Of a DNA stretch of 64,000 nucleotides, positions 6,757-16,525 are shown one piece after another; the first letter of the stretch is position 1; every line of letters begins with the position of its first letter. The DNA lies in assembly GCF_018069865.1 (NCBI RefSeq), contig NZ_JAGQDG010000002.1:62001-126000 (forward strand). Direction: 5' to 3'. This DNA is from Ideonella paludis. Lineage in GTDB: Bacteria > Pseudomonadota > Gammaproteobacteria > Burkholderiales > Burkholderiaceae_C. A program made the position numbers and the translations under genes. The notes beneath the pieces were generated by a model that was not told where the DNA came from, did no database searches, and worked only from the letters and a program-made list of their open reading frames with translations.

Positions 6757-8746
6757 CCTCACCCCGTGGGTGCGCGGCATGCACGCTGCGCTGGACGATC
6801 CGTCCATCTCTGAAGTGGCCTGCCAGAAGTCGGCCCAGGTGGCGTGGACTGACGGCGTGCTGCTCAACTACATCGGGCGGCGGATCGATGTAGCCCCGTG
6901 CCCGATCATCATCATGTTCCCCAAAGAGGGTGCAGCGAAGGAGTTCAACAGCGAGAAGTTCGAGCCCATGGTCGAGTGCACGCCGACCCTGGCCGACAAG
7001 ATCCCGGTCCACTCCCGGCGCGACAAAGACAACCGCTGGCAGTTCAAGGGATTCCCCGGCGGCTTCCTGAAGTTCGTCAGCTCCAACAGCCCCAGCTCGG
7101 TCAAGACGACGCCAGCCCCGGTGGTCTGCGTGGAGGAGCCCGACGACGCGAACGAGAACGTCAAGGATCAGGGCGACACGATCACCATCCTGCGGGAGCG
7201 CACAAAAAGCTACGCCCGCCGCAAGATGATCTTTGGTGGGACGCCCACGATTGAAGGGATCAGCCGCATCGCTGCCGCCTATGACGCCAGCGACCGCCGC
7301 AAGTTCTACGTGGCCTGCCCCCACTGCGAAGAGCCGCAGGTGCTGTCCTGGGACAACGTCAAGTGGGATGACACGGCCACGGTTGACCATGAAGTGTTCG
7401 GTCGCGCCAACCCTGAGACTGCCCGTTACTGCTGCCCGCACTGCGGCTCGCTGTGGACTGACGCTGAGAAGAACCGGGCCGTCCGCCAGGCTGAATCCCA
7501 AGGCCACGGCTGGAAGGCCACCGCGCCCTTCAACGGCGTGGCGGGCTTCTATATCAATGAGCTGTACAGCCCGTTCCCCGGCTCCCGCCTGGTGCACCTG
7601 GTGCGCAAGTACCTGACCGCAGTGCACGCACTCAGCCAGGGCGATGACACCAAGATCCGCAGCTTCCGCAACAACACCGAGGGCCTGCCATACGCCTACG
7701 TGACTGACGTCCCCGACGGCTCCGACCTGAAGATTCGCGCCGAGACCTACGCCGAGTTCACCGTCCCTCAAGGTGGCCTGCTGCTCACCATGGGCGTGGA
7801 CGTTCAGCACGACCGCCTGGCTGTCGTCATCCGGGCCTGGGGCCGTGGCGAAGAGTCCTGGCTCGTGTACTGGGGCGAGCTGTACGGCTCCACCCTCATC
7901 CCTGGCGAGGGCGCATTCAAAGACCTCGACGCCCTGGCCGACCGTGAATACCGGCACGCCAGCGGTGCCACGCTGCGCGTCTCGGCCTTCTCCATCGACG
8001 GCTCAGACGGCAACCGCACCGAGATCGTCAACGCCTACGTCCGCAAGCGCCGCCACAAAGGCTTCATGGCCATCAAGGGCGCGAGCGAACAAGGCAACGA
8101 CAAGAAGGAGATCTTCAGCACGCCCCGCATGGCAGACACCGGCAAGCGCCAGAAGCCTGCCAAGTTCGGTCTGCAGAACTACATCGTCGGCACCCACCGT
8201 GCCAAGGACTTGATCCTCGAAACGCGGGTCAAGCTCAAAGCCGGTGCGGGCTGCATGCACTGGTACGAAGGCGTCCGGCCCGACTACTGGGATCAGCTCA
8301 CAGCCGAAGTCAAAGCGCCAAGCAAGGCCAACCGAGCCCGCAAGACCTGGCAGAAGAAAGGCGGGCAACGCAACGAAGCGCTCGACTGCGAGGTCTACGC
8401 CCTCCATGCCGCCCGCAGCCTCAAGACCCACTTGATGCTGGAGGGCCACTGGGCGGCGCTGGAGAACCGGCTCCGCCAGCGGTCTCTCATCGCTGAAGAC
8501 TTGCCCGAGGCAGATCCACAAGACGACAACGAACTCGAAGCACCGCAGTCGGTCGCGGTGCCAGAGCAAAGCGGCAGCGGGGCTGAAAAGCCGCCTGCTG
8601 TGGCAGAGGGTGCCACTCCTCGCCCCGAGCCACAGCAACCCCGCACCCCTACACCTCCCGCCGAAGCGTCGCCCCCGGCCGTGTCCAAGAAGGCACGGCC
8701 GGGTAGGACGGCAAAGCGGAGAGGCGGCTTCGTCAACGGCTACTAA
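6590..8746 (+). CDS. Terminase large subunit (lambda GpA family)
   Basis: 718 residues. The family is recognised by the ATPase region (VACQKSAQVAWTDGVLLNYIG, then VVCVEEPDD as the Walker B part) and by a zinc-ribbon-like pair CPHCEEPQ and CCPHCGSLW. The nuclease half begins near GLLLTMGVDVQHDRLAVVI. It translocates DNA into the prohead and cuts at cos. The start at 6590 overlaps the small subunit by 167 bases; ATG 6677 (MTTTEWAVQRRM) is a reasonable alternative. The last 90 residues are Pro/Ala/Glu-rich and probably disordered, ending in a basic patch. Confidence 0.9.
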   Translation: MHSLTSLDTAKAVEALLARLRKTVAPTPQMTTTEWAVQRRMLSPKATAKPGRYNPDLTPWVRGMHAALDDPSISEVACQKSAQVAWTDGVLLNYIGRRIDVAPCPIIIMFPKEGAAKEFNSEKFEPMVECTPTLADKIPVHSRRDKDNRWQFKGFPGGFLKFVSSNSPSSVKTTPAPVVCVEEPDDANENVKDQGDTITILRERTKSYARRKMIFGGTPTIEGISRIAAAYDASDRRKFYVACPHCEEPQVLSWDNVKWDDTATVDHEVFGRANPETARYCCPHCGSLWTDAEKNRAVRQAESQGHGWKATAPFNGVAGFYINELYSPFPGSRLVHLVRKYLTAVHALSQGDDTKIRSFRNNTEGLPYAYVTDVPDGSDLKIRAETYAEFTVPQGGLLLTMGVDVQHDRLAVVIRAWGRGEESWLVYWGELYGSTLIPGEGAFKDLDALADREYRHASGATLRVSAFSIDGSDGNRTEIVNAYVRKRRHKGFMAIKGASEQGNDKKEIFSTPRMADTGKRQKPAKFGLQNYIVGTHRAKDLILETRVKLKAGAGCMHWYEGVRPDYWDQLTAEVKAPSKANRARKTWQKKGGQRNEALDCEVYALHAARSLKTHLMLEGHWAALENRLRQRSLIAEDLPEADPQDDNELEAPQSVAVPEQSGSGAEKPPAVAEGATPRPEPQQPRTPTPPAEASPPAVSKKARPGRTAKRRGGFVNGY

Positions 8747-8752
8747 CAGACC

Positions 8753-9337
8753 ATGAACATCCCACCCATCATTGCTGCCGGAGACACCGTCTGGTGGCTT
8801 GACCGCGCCTTCACCAGCGCGGCGGGTGGCCTTATCGCCAGCCCCGACTATGTCCTCACCTACAGCCTGCGCGGCCCCGTCCAGTCAGGCAATGTGGACA
8901 TCAACGGCGTGGCAGACGGTGGTGGCTGGAAGGTCACCATCACTGCGGACCAAAGCGCTGCGCTCAATGCGACCGCAACGCCCAATGTCTGGTACTGGCA
9001 GGCGGTGGCCACAAAGGGCCAAGAGCGCGTCACAGCCGGCGGCGGCACCCTCAAAGTCACCCCCAACATTGCGGGCTTGCCCACCAACGGCATTTTCGAC
9101 GGCCGCAGCAAAGCCGAGCAAGACCTCGCCGCCGTGCGCGCCGAGATCTCCCGGCGCATCAGCGGCGGTGCAACTGTCGAGTACACCATCGGCCAGCGGT
9201 CGCTCAAGAAAGAGCCCATGTCCGCCCTGGTCGAAATCGAAGAACGCTGCCTGCGCATCGTCGCTCGCGAGCGCAAAGCCAGCGCCGCCGCCAACGGCCT
9301 CGGCAACCCCGGCCGCTTAGGCGTGAGGTTCACTTGA
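8753..9337 (+). CDS. Head-tail connector, gpW-like C-terminus
   Basis: 194 residues. The first 100 residues look beta-rich and tail/head-associated (DTVWWLDRAFTS ... KVTITADQSAALNA). The last 80 (AEQDLAAVRAEISRRISGGATVEYTIGQRSL ... EERCLRIVAREREK-like) resemble lambda gpW-type joining proteins, which normally stand alone at about 70 residues. Position between terminase and portal is the normal place for gpW. The stop overlaps the portal ATG by four bases. The fusion of an extra domain to gpW is inferred. Confidence 0.55.
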   Translation: MNIPPIIAAGDTVWWLDRAFTSAAGGLIASPDYVLTYSLRGPVQSGNVDINGVADGGGWKVTITADQSAALNATATPNVWYWQAVATKGQERVTAGGGTLKVTPNIAGLPTNGIFDGRSKAEQDLAAVRAEISRRISGGATVEYTIGQRSLKKEPMSALVEIEERCLRIVARERKASAAANGLGNPGRLGVRFT

Positions 9338-11064
9338 TGACCACCACCATTCGCACCCCCAACGCAGGCCGTGGCGCTGCCACCTGGGCACAAGCCCAGG
9401 CTCGCATCGCCATCCCCGGCGCTGCCACCCTGCAAAACTGGCGCTTGGCCCATGGCCCCGAGCACATCAAACACAGCCGCGTGGCCCAGGCAGCGCAGGC
9501 GTCTGCACGCGCACCAAGCCGCCGCCAATACGGTGGCGCAGCCTTCGGCCGCACCACCGCCGACTGGATCGCCAACGGCACCAGCGCCGACAGCGAGCTG
9601 ATCACCAGCCTGCGGCCCCTGCGCAACCGCAGCCGCCAGCTCTGCCGTGACAACGAGTACGCCAAGAACGCCAAGCGTACCGTCATGATCAACGTCGTGG
9701 GCCGGGGCATCCGCCTCCAGTCCCTCGTTAAAAAGCGCCGTGGCGACCAGTACGACGACAAGATCAACACCGCCATTGAGGCCTCATGGCGTCACTGGAT
9801 CAAAGCCAAGCGCTGCCACACCGCTGGCAAGCTGAGCTGGGCGCGGCTGCAGCAAGTCATCATCCAGACCGTCTTCGAGTCTGGCGAGTGCCTAGTGCGC
9901 TTGGTGCGCAAGCGCTTTGGTGATAGCCGTGTAGCCCTCGCACTGGAGATAATCGAAGCCGACCAGATCGTCGACACCTGGAACGGCCGCACCGGAGTCA
10001 ATGGCAACGAGATCCGCATGGGCGTCGAAGTTGACGAGTGGCAGCGCCCCGTCGCCTACTGGCTCTACCCTCGGCACCCTGGCGACAACCTGGCCAGCGC
10101 CACGGTCCCCACCAGCAACTACATCCGCGTCCCGGCTGACGAGATCATTCACGTCTGCCTGCTCGACCGGCCGTACCAAACTCGTGGTGTGCCCTGGATG
10201 CACGCCACCCTCGTCAAGCTGCGGCACATGGGCGGCTACGAGGAGGCCGAGATCGTCGCGGCCCGTGCCAGCGCCGCCATCATGGGCTTCCGCCAGCGCC
10301 CCGAGCTGGACATGCCCGGCGAAGACGACGACGGCGGCGCAGACGACATCGTTGACGGCGAACGCGTCACCGACATGGAGCCTGGGATCATCATGGATCT
10401 CGGCCCAGGCGAGACCTTCACCGGCTTCAACCCGTCGCGCCCCAATGCAGCGCTTGACCCGTTCATGCGCTTCATGCTGCGCAGCGTGGCCGCAGGCATT
10501 GGCGTCAGCTACGAAAGTCTGAGCCGCGACTACAGCCAGAGCAACTACAGCTCCAGCCGCCTCTCACTGCTGGAAGACCGGGAACTCTGGCGCGTCCTGC
10601 AAGACTGGCTGATCGAGACCCTTTGCGAGCCCGTCTTTGCCGCCTGGCTGGAAATGGCCGTCTTGGGTGGCGAACTCAACCTCCCGGCCTACGAAACCCA
10701 GCCGCACATTTACGAGGCCGTCCGCTGGGCTCCGCGTGGCTGGAAGTGGGTAGACCCCGCCAAGGAGGGCGCAGCCGCCAAGAGCGACGTGCGCAGCGGC
10801 TTCACCACGCTCACCGATGTTTTGGCCGAGCAGGGCGAAGACCTGGAAGAACACTTCCAGCGCCGCGCCGACGAGCTGAAGCTCGCCAAGCAATACGGCC
10901 TGGTGCTTGATACCGACCCTTCCCAGCTCACAGACAAAGGCTCATCGCAGGCGTCTGCACAAGCGGGGCAGGGCGCGGCCAAGCCCGGCGAGCCCGACGA
11001 AGACGACAAGCCCGGCGGCGAGGGCGAAGAGGGTGCAAAGAAGCCCGCCGCCGTTGAAGAGTAG
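9334..11064 (+). CDS. Phage portal protein (lambda gpB family)
   Basis: 576 residues. Lambda-family portal features include SRQLCRDNEYAKNAKRTVMINVVGRGIRLQ, a stem/wing region (EADQIVDTWNG) and DEIIHVCLLDRPYQTRGVPWMH. It forms the dodecameric gate through which DNA enters and leaves. The C-terminal 50 residues are Ala/Gly/Glu-rich and low-complexity. The start overlaps the upstream connector gene; the gene lies in the standard order terminase, connector, portal. Confidence 0.9.
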   Translation: MMTTTIRTPNAGRGAATWAQAQARIAIPGAATLQNWRLAHGPEHIKHSRVAQAAQASARAPSRRQYGGAAFGRTTADWIANGTSADSELITSLRPLRNRSRQLCRDNEYAKNAKRTVMINVVGRGIRLQSLVKKRRGDQYDDKINTAIEASWRHWIKAKRCHTAGKLSWARLQQVIIQTVFESGECLVRLVRKRFGDSRVALALEIIEADQIVDTWNGRTGVNGNEIRMGVEVDEWQRPVAYWLYPRHPGDNLASATVPTSNYIRVPADEIIHVCLLDRPYQTRGVPWMHATLVKLRHMGGYEEAEIVAARASAAIMGFRQRPELDMPGEDDDGGADDIVDGERVTDMEPGIIMDLGPGETFTGFNPSRPNAALDPFMRFMLRSVAAGIGVSYESLSRDYSQSNYSSSRLSLLEDRELWRVLQDWLIETLCEPVFAAWLEMAVLGGELNLPAYETQPHIYEAVRWAPRGWKWVDPAKEGAAAKSDVRSGFTTLTDVLAEQGEDLEEHFQRRADELKLAKQYGLVLDTDPSQLTDKGSSQASAQAGQGAAKPGEPDEDDKPGGEGEEGAKKPAAVEE

Positions 11065-11089
11065 CAAGCTCATTTGAACGGACAACACA

Positions 11090-12232
11090 ATGACCAGTTT
11101 TCAAGTTAAAGACGGCGATGGCAACATCCGCACCGTAGAGATTCCGCCCCTGACAGGCGACAGCGTTCCGCCATCCGAGGCCCAGGCTGTTGTGCTGCGG
11201 TCCTGTGTTTATGCGGAAGACACCCCGCACACGACAGGCGAGCAGGGTCTCCTCATGCTCGCGGTCCGCTCAGACACCGACGCGCCAACCGCCAACAATG
11301 GCGACTACACCGTTCTCAAGCTGGACGAGGTCGGACGGCTGAAAGTTGCCTCCCAACCAGCGGGATACCCGTTGATCACGGGCGATATCTCTAGCCTGGG
11401 TGGTGTGCTGGCCGCAAAAGTAGACCGCACCAGCAACGTCATGATTCACATGGTTGCTTCGGTGCTGGTCGGGCATGCGGCTGTGTTTGAGGGCTCTCTC
11501 AACAGCACCGATGGCACCGACGGTGCTTGGTTCACCGTTCAAGCGGTGCGCAGCAATGCCAACACCGTGGAGACCGCGACAGGGACATTGACGGCAACCC
11601 CAACCTACGGCTGGGAGTTGTCGGTCAACGGTTTGGCTTGGGTTCGGGTCCGCGCCACAGCCCATACCTCAGGTGTGGCCACGTATCTCATCCAGCGGGC
11701 CACTTACGCCACGGAGCCAATCCCTGCTGCTCAAGCATCAGCCACTCAACCTGTGACCGGTGCAACAGCCGAAGACTCAGCCAATACTCAGTCGCCGGTA
11801 ATCGTTGGCGGCATCGTCCGCACGGCTCTAGGCCCCGCCACCCTCGTTGCTGGCGATGGTGCCAGAGCGACGATGACCAGTGGCGCAGCTCTGGTGGTGC
11901 AGGCGGGAGCTGTGCCAGAGGCGCGGTGGCAGGCCACAGGTGACATGAGCACCACAGCAGACCTCGTGATTGCGGCCGCCACGGCGTCTTACCGCAACTA
12001 CGTCACCGACTTCAGCTACCAAAACACCGGCGCGACGGCCACTTTTGTAGTCATCAAAGACGCTTCGGCTGTGGTCTGGAAAGGGTTTGCTCCGGCGAAC
12101 ATGCCGGTCCCAGCGGTTATCTCACTTTGCTCGCCCTTGCGCGCTGCGGCTGTCAACACTGCGTTCAATGCCGCCTGCCTCACCGCCGGAGCAGCGGTCA
12201 GCTTCAACGCTTGTGGCTACAAAGCGCTTTAA
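11090..12232 (+). CDS. Phage structural protein of unknown function
   Basis: 380 residues, rich in Ala, Thr, Gly and Val with alternating hydrophobic residues, as in beta-sheet virion proteins. Nothing catalytic is visible. It sits between portal and the SGNH-like gene, where lambda would encode the protease/scaffold. A decoration or head-fibre role is possible. I do not recognise the family. Confidence 0.6.
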   Translation: MTSFQVKDGDGNIRTVEIPPLTGDSVPPSEAQAVVLRSCVYAEDTPHTTGEQGLLMLAVRSDTDAPTANNGDYTVLKLDEVGRLKVASQPAGYPLITGDISSLGGVLAAKVDRTSNVMIHMVASVLVGHAAVFEGSLNSTDGTDGAWFTVQAVRSNANTVETATGTLTATPTYGWELSVNGLAWVRVRATAHTSGVATYLIQRATYATEPIPAAQASATQPVTGATAEDSANTQSPVIVGGIVRTALGPATLVAGDGARATMTSGAALVVQAGAVPEARWQATGDMSTTADLVIAAATASYRNYVTDFSYQNTGATATFVVIKDASAVVWKGFAPANMPVPAVISLCSPLRAAAVNTAFNAACLTAGAAVSFNACGYKAL

Positions 12233-12247
12233 GGCCTGGAGTCTTTC

Positions 12248-13951
12248 ATGCCCACCTACACCATCAACGGCGGCTACAGCTTCCGTCTGCCGGACGGCAC
12301 CCTGCTGCAGGGCGGTCAGACCATCGAGTTGGACGAAGCCACGGCGGCGCAGCACAGTGAGAAGCTCTCACCTGCTGGGGTCGATAACAACCGCGTTCTA
12401 GGCGCTGTGCTGCAGACGCTCGACGGCGACCTCGTCGGTCCAGACGGCACCGTCATCATGAGCAAGATGACGCCACGCTGGGGTCAGATCGACGCTGCCA
12501 TTCTCGGCAGCTCTGACGATCAGCACTGCTTTGCAAACCTCGAAGGCACGTTGGTCGTTTCCAACCAGGTCGGCACCTGGACATCGCTTGAAGGCGACCA
12601 CCTCCTGCAGACCGGCGCACCTGTCAGCCTCAACAAAGACGCCCCCGCCACGGCATTTCAGGCCCGACGCGCCAGCGCTCGCGTGACCCGCGTCAGCGCC
12701 ACCGTGCTGACCATGCCGCTGCCCGGCTGGCCCGACGGCACCGGCGTCATGGATCTGCATATCCGCTCTGCCTACGCGCAGCCAAGCTGGGTGCGCAGGC
12801 TGGTGGCCCTGTCAAACGGTGCGCTGCGCATCGTCGCGACCTTTGCTGTCGGCGGAGAGCAGACCACGGCCAAGCTGGCCCAAGTCGATGATGCGATTGC
12901 AACGCCAGGGGTGCGCATGATCATCGGTGCAGGCGGCATTGGGAACGACTTGCTGGGTGGTGTGGACCCCGCTGTCACCATCGCCAACATCACCACCATC
13001 GCCCGCAAGATCAGCAAGGCAGGCTTGCTCTACTGCGTGCGCCTCCCGCCCGCCACCGCCAACATGACGACGGTGCAGCAGGCCAACGGCCGCAAGATCA
13101 TGGCGGCGCTTGAGTCACTGCGAGCTGAGGTTCCAGGCCTCCTGCTGGTCGACGAGTTCGCCGCCACGATCAACCCGGCCACAGGGCTCGGCAAGCCCGA
13201 GCTGTTCATCGGTGACGGTGTGCACATGAACCGAGTCGGCAAAGACCTGGTCGCAGCGCAGGCCTGGGCCACGCTGCAGCCACTGTTTGCATCGCCCATC
13301 AGTCGGCTCATTGCCAGCGTGACGGACTGCAAGCGCAGCGAGCCTTTGAATCAGCAGGCCATGGACGGCTTTTGGCTGGCCACCGGCACCACGGCGTCAA
13401 CGCTAAATGCCAAGGCCACTGGCACCGTCGATGCTGCGATCACCAACATCGTGGTCGGTGGGTCGGCAGCGGTGCTGGCCTGCTCTCTTGAGGCCCGGTC
13501 AGACGGCTTCGGGTACGACCAAGTCTTCACCTTTACACCTGGCGGCAACAACCAGAGCTTCCAGATCACCATGACCGGCCCGGCAGGCTTTGAGTTTTGG
13601 CGCAACCTTTCCGCAGGGGACTATGACTTCGGCTGTGTGCTGTCCATCACGCCGGACGCGGGCCTAGAAGTCACCGGATACCAGCACTACATTCAAGCCA
13701 CGGTCGCCGGGCAATCTGGGCGCATCACTGAAGAGACCCGGACGGAACACGGCGTCAGCAACGAGCCCCCACTCAAAGCCGCCATGGTCTGCAACCCCTG
13801 CCTCTTCCCGCCAGCACGTCTGACGGCCGCGCCCACAGCCGCTTCGTGGGTCTTTGCGATCAACGTCGGTGTTCGCGGCACGGCTGGCAACAAAGTCGTT
13901 GTCAAGATCGGCAGGCCAACATCCAGACCTAGCCCCTTCGCCAGCGCATAA
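12248..13951 (+). CDS. SGNH/GDSL-hydrolase-like virion protein with N-terminal PDG module
   Basis: 567 residues. Residues 1-42 (YTINGGYSFRLPDGTLLQGG, then TIELDEATAAQH) resemble the complete small protein at 16825. The next part carries blocks that fit an SGNH esterase: a serine block AAILGSSDDQH, a glycine/asparagine block IGAGGIGNDLLGG, and GDGVHMNRVG with the Asp-x-x-His pair. The C-terminal 200 residues are beta-rich. Phage SGNH domains usually modify host surface polysaccharide. Here the gene is among the head genes, so a head-fibre or capsid decoration role is possible. Catalysis is inferred from motif order only. Confidence 0.6.
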   Translation: MPTYTINGGYSFRLPDGTLLQGGQTIELDEATAAQHSEKLSPAGVDNNRVLGAVLQTLDGDLVGPDGTVIMSKMTPRWGQIDAAILGSSDDQHCFANLEGTLVVSNQVGTWTSLEGDHLLQTGAPVSLNKDAPATAFQARRASARVTRVSATVLTMPLPGWPDGTGVMDLHIRSAYAQPSWVRRLVALSNGALRIVATFAVGGEQTTAKLAQVDDAIATPGVRMIIGAGGIGNDLLGGVDPAVTIANITTIARKISKAGLLYCVRLPPATANMTTVQQANGRKIMAALESLRAEVPGLLLVDEFAATINPATGLGKPELFIGDGVHMNRVGKDLVAAQAWATLQPLFASPISRLIASVTDCKRSEPLNQQAMDGFWLATGTTASTLNAKATGTVDAAITNIVVGGSAAVLACSLEARSDGFGYDQVFTFTPGGNNQSFQITMTGPAGFEFWRNLSAGDYDFGCVLSITPDAGLEVTGYQHYIQATVAGQSGRITEETRTEHGVSNEPPLKAAMVCNPCLFPPARLTAAPTAASWVFAINVGVRGTAGNKVVVKIGRPTSRPSPFASA

Positions 13952-13971
13952 GCAGTAAGCGCCATCACCCC

Positions 13972-14002
13972 AAGCCGCCCGTGGCAACACCGGCGGCTTT
14001 TT
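13972..14002 (+). terminator. Terminator-like hairpin fused to capsid-gene RBS
   Basis: Stem AAGCCGCC (13972-13979) and GGCGGCTT (13992-13999), loop of 12, then a short T-run that continues into TTCTTTGGAG, the ribosome binding site of the capsid gene (ATG 14016). It lies inside the late operon and would lower or gate downstream expression unless transcription is antiterminated. Confidence 0.65.
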
Positions 14003-14015
14003 CTTTGGAGCCCCC

Positions 14016-16094
14016 ATGCCCAATCCCAATGCCCCCGAGGCAGGCCGCCGCTTGCTTGATGGCGAAGCGGCCGTGCCCCAAAAGCGCGAAGCCACCATTT
14101 CGGTCAAAGTGGTGGCCGTCAATACAGACGCCCGCACAGTCGAGCTGAGCTTCAGCAGCGAGACGCCAGTCGACCGCTGGTTCGGCAAAGAGATCCTCTC
14201 GCACGACCCCGGCGCGGCAGACCTGCGCCGCTTGAACGACGGCGGCAATCTCCTCTGGAACCACGACCCCAGCGACGTACTCGGCGTCATCGAGCGTGCC
14301 TGGATCGGCGATGACCGCAAAGGACACGCAATCGTCCGCTTCGGCAAAGACGAGCGCGGCACCTGGGCCATGAACCAAGTGGCCGACGGCGTCCTGCGCA
14401 ACGTCTCCTTCATGTACCTGGCCCGCGACTACATCTGCGAGGCCGCAGACCCCGACCGCTACAGCCCTGACGACGTCTACACGGCTCGCCAGTGGGAAGC
14501 CTTCGAGATCTCGCTGCTCACCATCGCTGCCGACCCTTCTGTGGGTGTCGGCCGCAGTGCTGAAGAGCAGCTCACCCAAACGCGCGTGCATGTGGTCACA
14601 CAGGCACGCACGCAGCCCTCGGCAGCCGCCGATCAACCTTCTGAAGAGGAAACTGAAATGAAGCGCAAACACGCTCGACTGATGGACAAGGTGGGCGAAG
14701 GCTCCACCGGTGGCGGCACCGTACCTGCCGCGCCTGCAGCTCCCGCTGCACACGACCCCGCCCAACTGCGCCGCGACGAAATCGCGCGCCAGGCAGGCAT
14801 CCGCAAGCTGGGCGAACGCTGGGGCAAGCCCGAGCTGGCCGATCTGCACATCGAGGGCGGCAGCAGCTTGGAGGCTGCTCGCTCCGCGTTCATGGACGCG
14901 CTGGACAAAGAGAACACCACCAAGCCCGTGGGCGCTCGGGTGGACATGTCCACGCAAGAGCGCAAGCGCTACAGCCTTGTCAACGCCATTCGTGCCATTC
15001 ACAAGAACGACTGGAAAGAAGCGGGCTTCGAGCGCGAAGTCTCTGAAGAGATTGCAAAGCAAATGCAGCGCGATGCGGCCACCGGCTTCTTCGTGCCGAC
15101 TGACTTGCCGTTTGCGCCAGACGAGGCCCACGCCCGCGCCTGGGTGCAGGCCGCAGGCGGCAGCAAGCTGGCTCAGCGAGCCCCCTTTGCTGTGGGCGCA
15201 GCCAACACCGGCGGCGCACTGGTGGGCACCACCCTGATGTCCGACAACTGGATCGAGGTCCTGCGCAACGTCATGGTCACCCCGACCCTGGGCGCGCGCT
15301 TCCTGACCGGCCTGGTGGGCAAGGTGGACATTCCCCGCCAGATCACGGCCGCCGCCACCTCTTGGGTGGGTGAGCTGACGCCTGGCACCGAGAGCGAGGC
15401 CACTTTCGATAAGGTCTCGCTGAGCCCAAAGAACATCACGAGCTGGGGCGTCATCAGCCGCCTGATGATGCTGCAAAGCACCCCCGCTATCGAGATGATC
15501 GCCCGCGCCGACCTCGTCGCTCAGCTCGCTCTGGGGCTTGACCTGGCTGCGCTCATCGGCACTGGCACTGGTGGCCAGCCGCTGGGCATCACCAACCAGT
15601 CTGGTGTGGCCTCGGTCATCGGCGGCGCTAACGGTGCGAACCTGACCTTCGATCACCTGATCCAGATGATCGCAGCGCCTAAGGTTGCCAACGCGCCGCA
15701 AAGCAACATGGGCTTTGCCATGAACGCCAAGGCGCAGGGCTACCTCAGCACGCTGAAGAGCACCACCGGTCAGTACCTGTGGGACCCGCAAGGTGGCCTC
15801 ACCAACAACAGCCCCGACAAGATCAAGGGCCACCCCTACGCCATCTCTAACCAGATGCGCTCGAACCTGACCAAGGGCACCGCCAACGGCATCTGCTCCG
15901 AGCTGATCTTTGGCAACTGGCTGGAGCTGCTGATTGCCGAGTGGGGCGCGCTGGAGATCGCCATCAACCCGTACGACAGCACGCTGTTCAAGTCGGGCGA
16001 CGTGGTCATTCGCGCCATTCAGACGGCTGACGTCGGCGTCCGTCACGGTGCCAGCTTCTCCGTCATGTCCGACGCACTGACGCCGGGCTTCTAA
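14016..16094 (+). CDS. Fused prohead protease and major capsid protein (HK97 type)
   Basis: 692 residues. The first 200 match HK97-family prohead proteases: the histidine in LLWNHDPSDVLG, and the serine in LRNVSFMYLARDY. A disordered linker (about 200-260) is followed by an HK97-type capsid: the delta/N-arm region, then GGALVGTTLMSDNWIEVLRN, then SRLMMLQSTPAIEMIARADL and LGLDLAALIGTGTGGQPLGI. The product is probably self-cleaved to free the mature shell protein. In HK97 these are separate genes. The capsid half alone is roughly 430 residues, a normal size. Confidence 0.9.
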   Translation: MPNPNAPEAGRRLLDGEAAVPQKREATISVKVVAVNTDARTVELSFSSETPVDRWFGKEILSHDPGAADLRRLNDGGNLLWNHDPSDVLGVIERAWIGDDRKGHAIVRFGKDERGTWAMNQVADGVLRNVSFMYLARDYICEAADPDRYSPDDVYTARQWEAFEISLLTIAADPSVGVGRSAEEQLTQTRVHVVTQARTQPSAAADQPSEEETEMKRKHARLMDKVGEGSTGGGTVPAAPAAPAAHDPAQLRRDEIARQAGIRKLGERWGKPELADLHIEGGSSLEAARSAFMDALDKENTTKPVGARVDMSTQERKRYSLVNAIRAIHKNDWKEAGFEREVSEEIAKQMQRDAATGFFVPTDLPFAPDEAHARAWVQAAGGSKLAQRAPFAVGAANTGGALVGTTLMSDNWIEVLRNVMVTPTLGARFLTGLVGKVDIPRQITAAATSWVGELTPGTESEATFDKVSLSPKNITSWGVISRLMMLQSTPAIEMIARADLVAQLALGLDLAALIGTGTGGQPLGITNQSGVASVIGGANGANLTFDHLIQMIAAPKVANAPQSNMGFAMNAKAQGYLSTLKSTTGQYLWDPQGGLTNNSPDKIKGHPYAISNQMRSNLTKGTANGICSELIFGNWLELLIAEWGALEIAINPYDSTLFKSGDVVIRAIQTADVGVRHGASFSVMSDALTPGF

Positions 16095-16163
16095 GCCACG
16101 GCTACCCGTTCGCGCCTGGCTGGTCCTTCGGCCAGGCGTCCTCACCATCAATTGGAGTCCACC

Positions 16164-16520
16164 ATGAAATTCATCGTCCGTGCAGGCATGGTCGTTCACG
16201 ACACCCGCATTGTTGAAGTCGGCGGCAAGCGCCAAGAGCAGACCAACAGCTACTACGAAGACGACCAAGTCGACTTCGACGAAGCCACGGCCACCAAGCA
16301 TCTCCACAGGCTGGAGCCTGTTGACAAAGAAGCTAAGGCCTTCGCGCAAGCCAAGGTGGCCCCGGTCAGTCCCCCTGCTCAGGCAGGCAGCGGCATCACC
16401 GCCGAGCAACTGCAAGCCATCGTGTCTGCTGCATACGCCCAAGGCGCTGCCGATGCCGCTGCCAAAGCTGCTGTGCAGACGCCCGCACCCGCCGCCCCCG
16501 AAGGCGGCAAAGGCGGCTAA
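16164..16520 (+). CDS. Small capsid-adjacent protein related to the PDG module
   Basis: 118 residues from MKFIVRAGMVVHD, preceded by GGAG at suitable spacing; the in-frame ATG at 16152 has no such site. Residues 1-55 follow the same plan as the proteins at 16825 and the first 42 residues of 12248: short beta start, charged turn, then DFDEATATKHLHRLEP. The C-terminus is Ala/Pro-rich. It directly follows the capsid gene, where head-decoration or completion proteins are found. Function is unknown. Confidence 0.6.
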   Translation: MKFIVRAGMVVHDTRIVEVGGKRQEQTNSYYEDDQVDFDEATATKHLHRLEPVDKEAKAFAQAKVAPVSPPAQAGSGITAEQLQAIVSAAYAQGAADAAAKAAVQTPAPAAPEGGKGG

Positions 16521-16525
16521 GCGCC

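Noticed and set aside
13965-16442. Open frame of 825 codons on the minus strand opposite the capsid gene
   Set aside because: It lies fully opposite the protease/capsid fusion and its neighbours, with no motif and no promoter or RBS.
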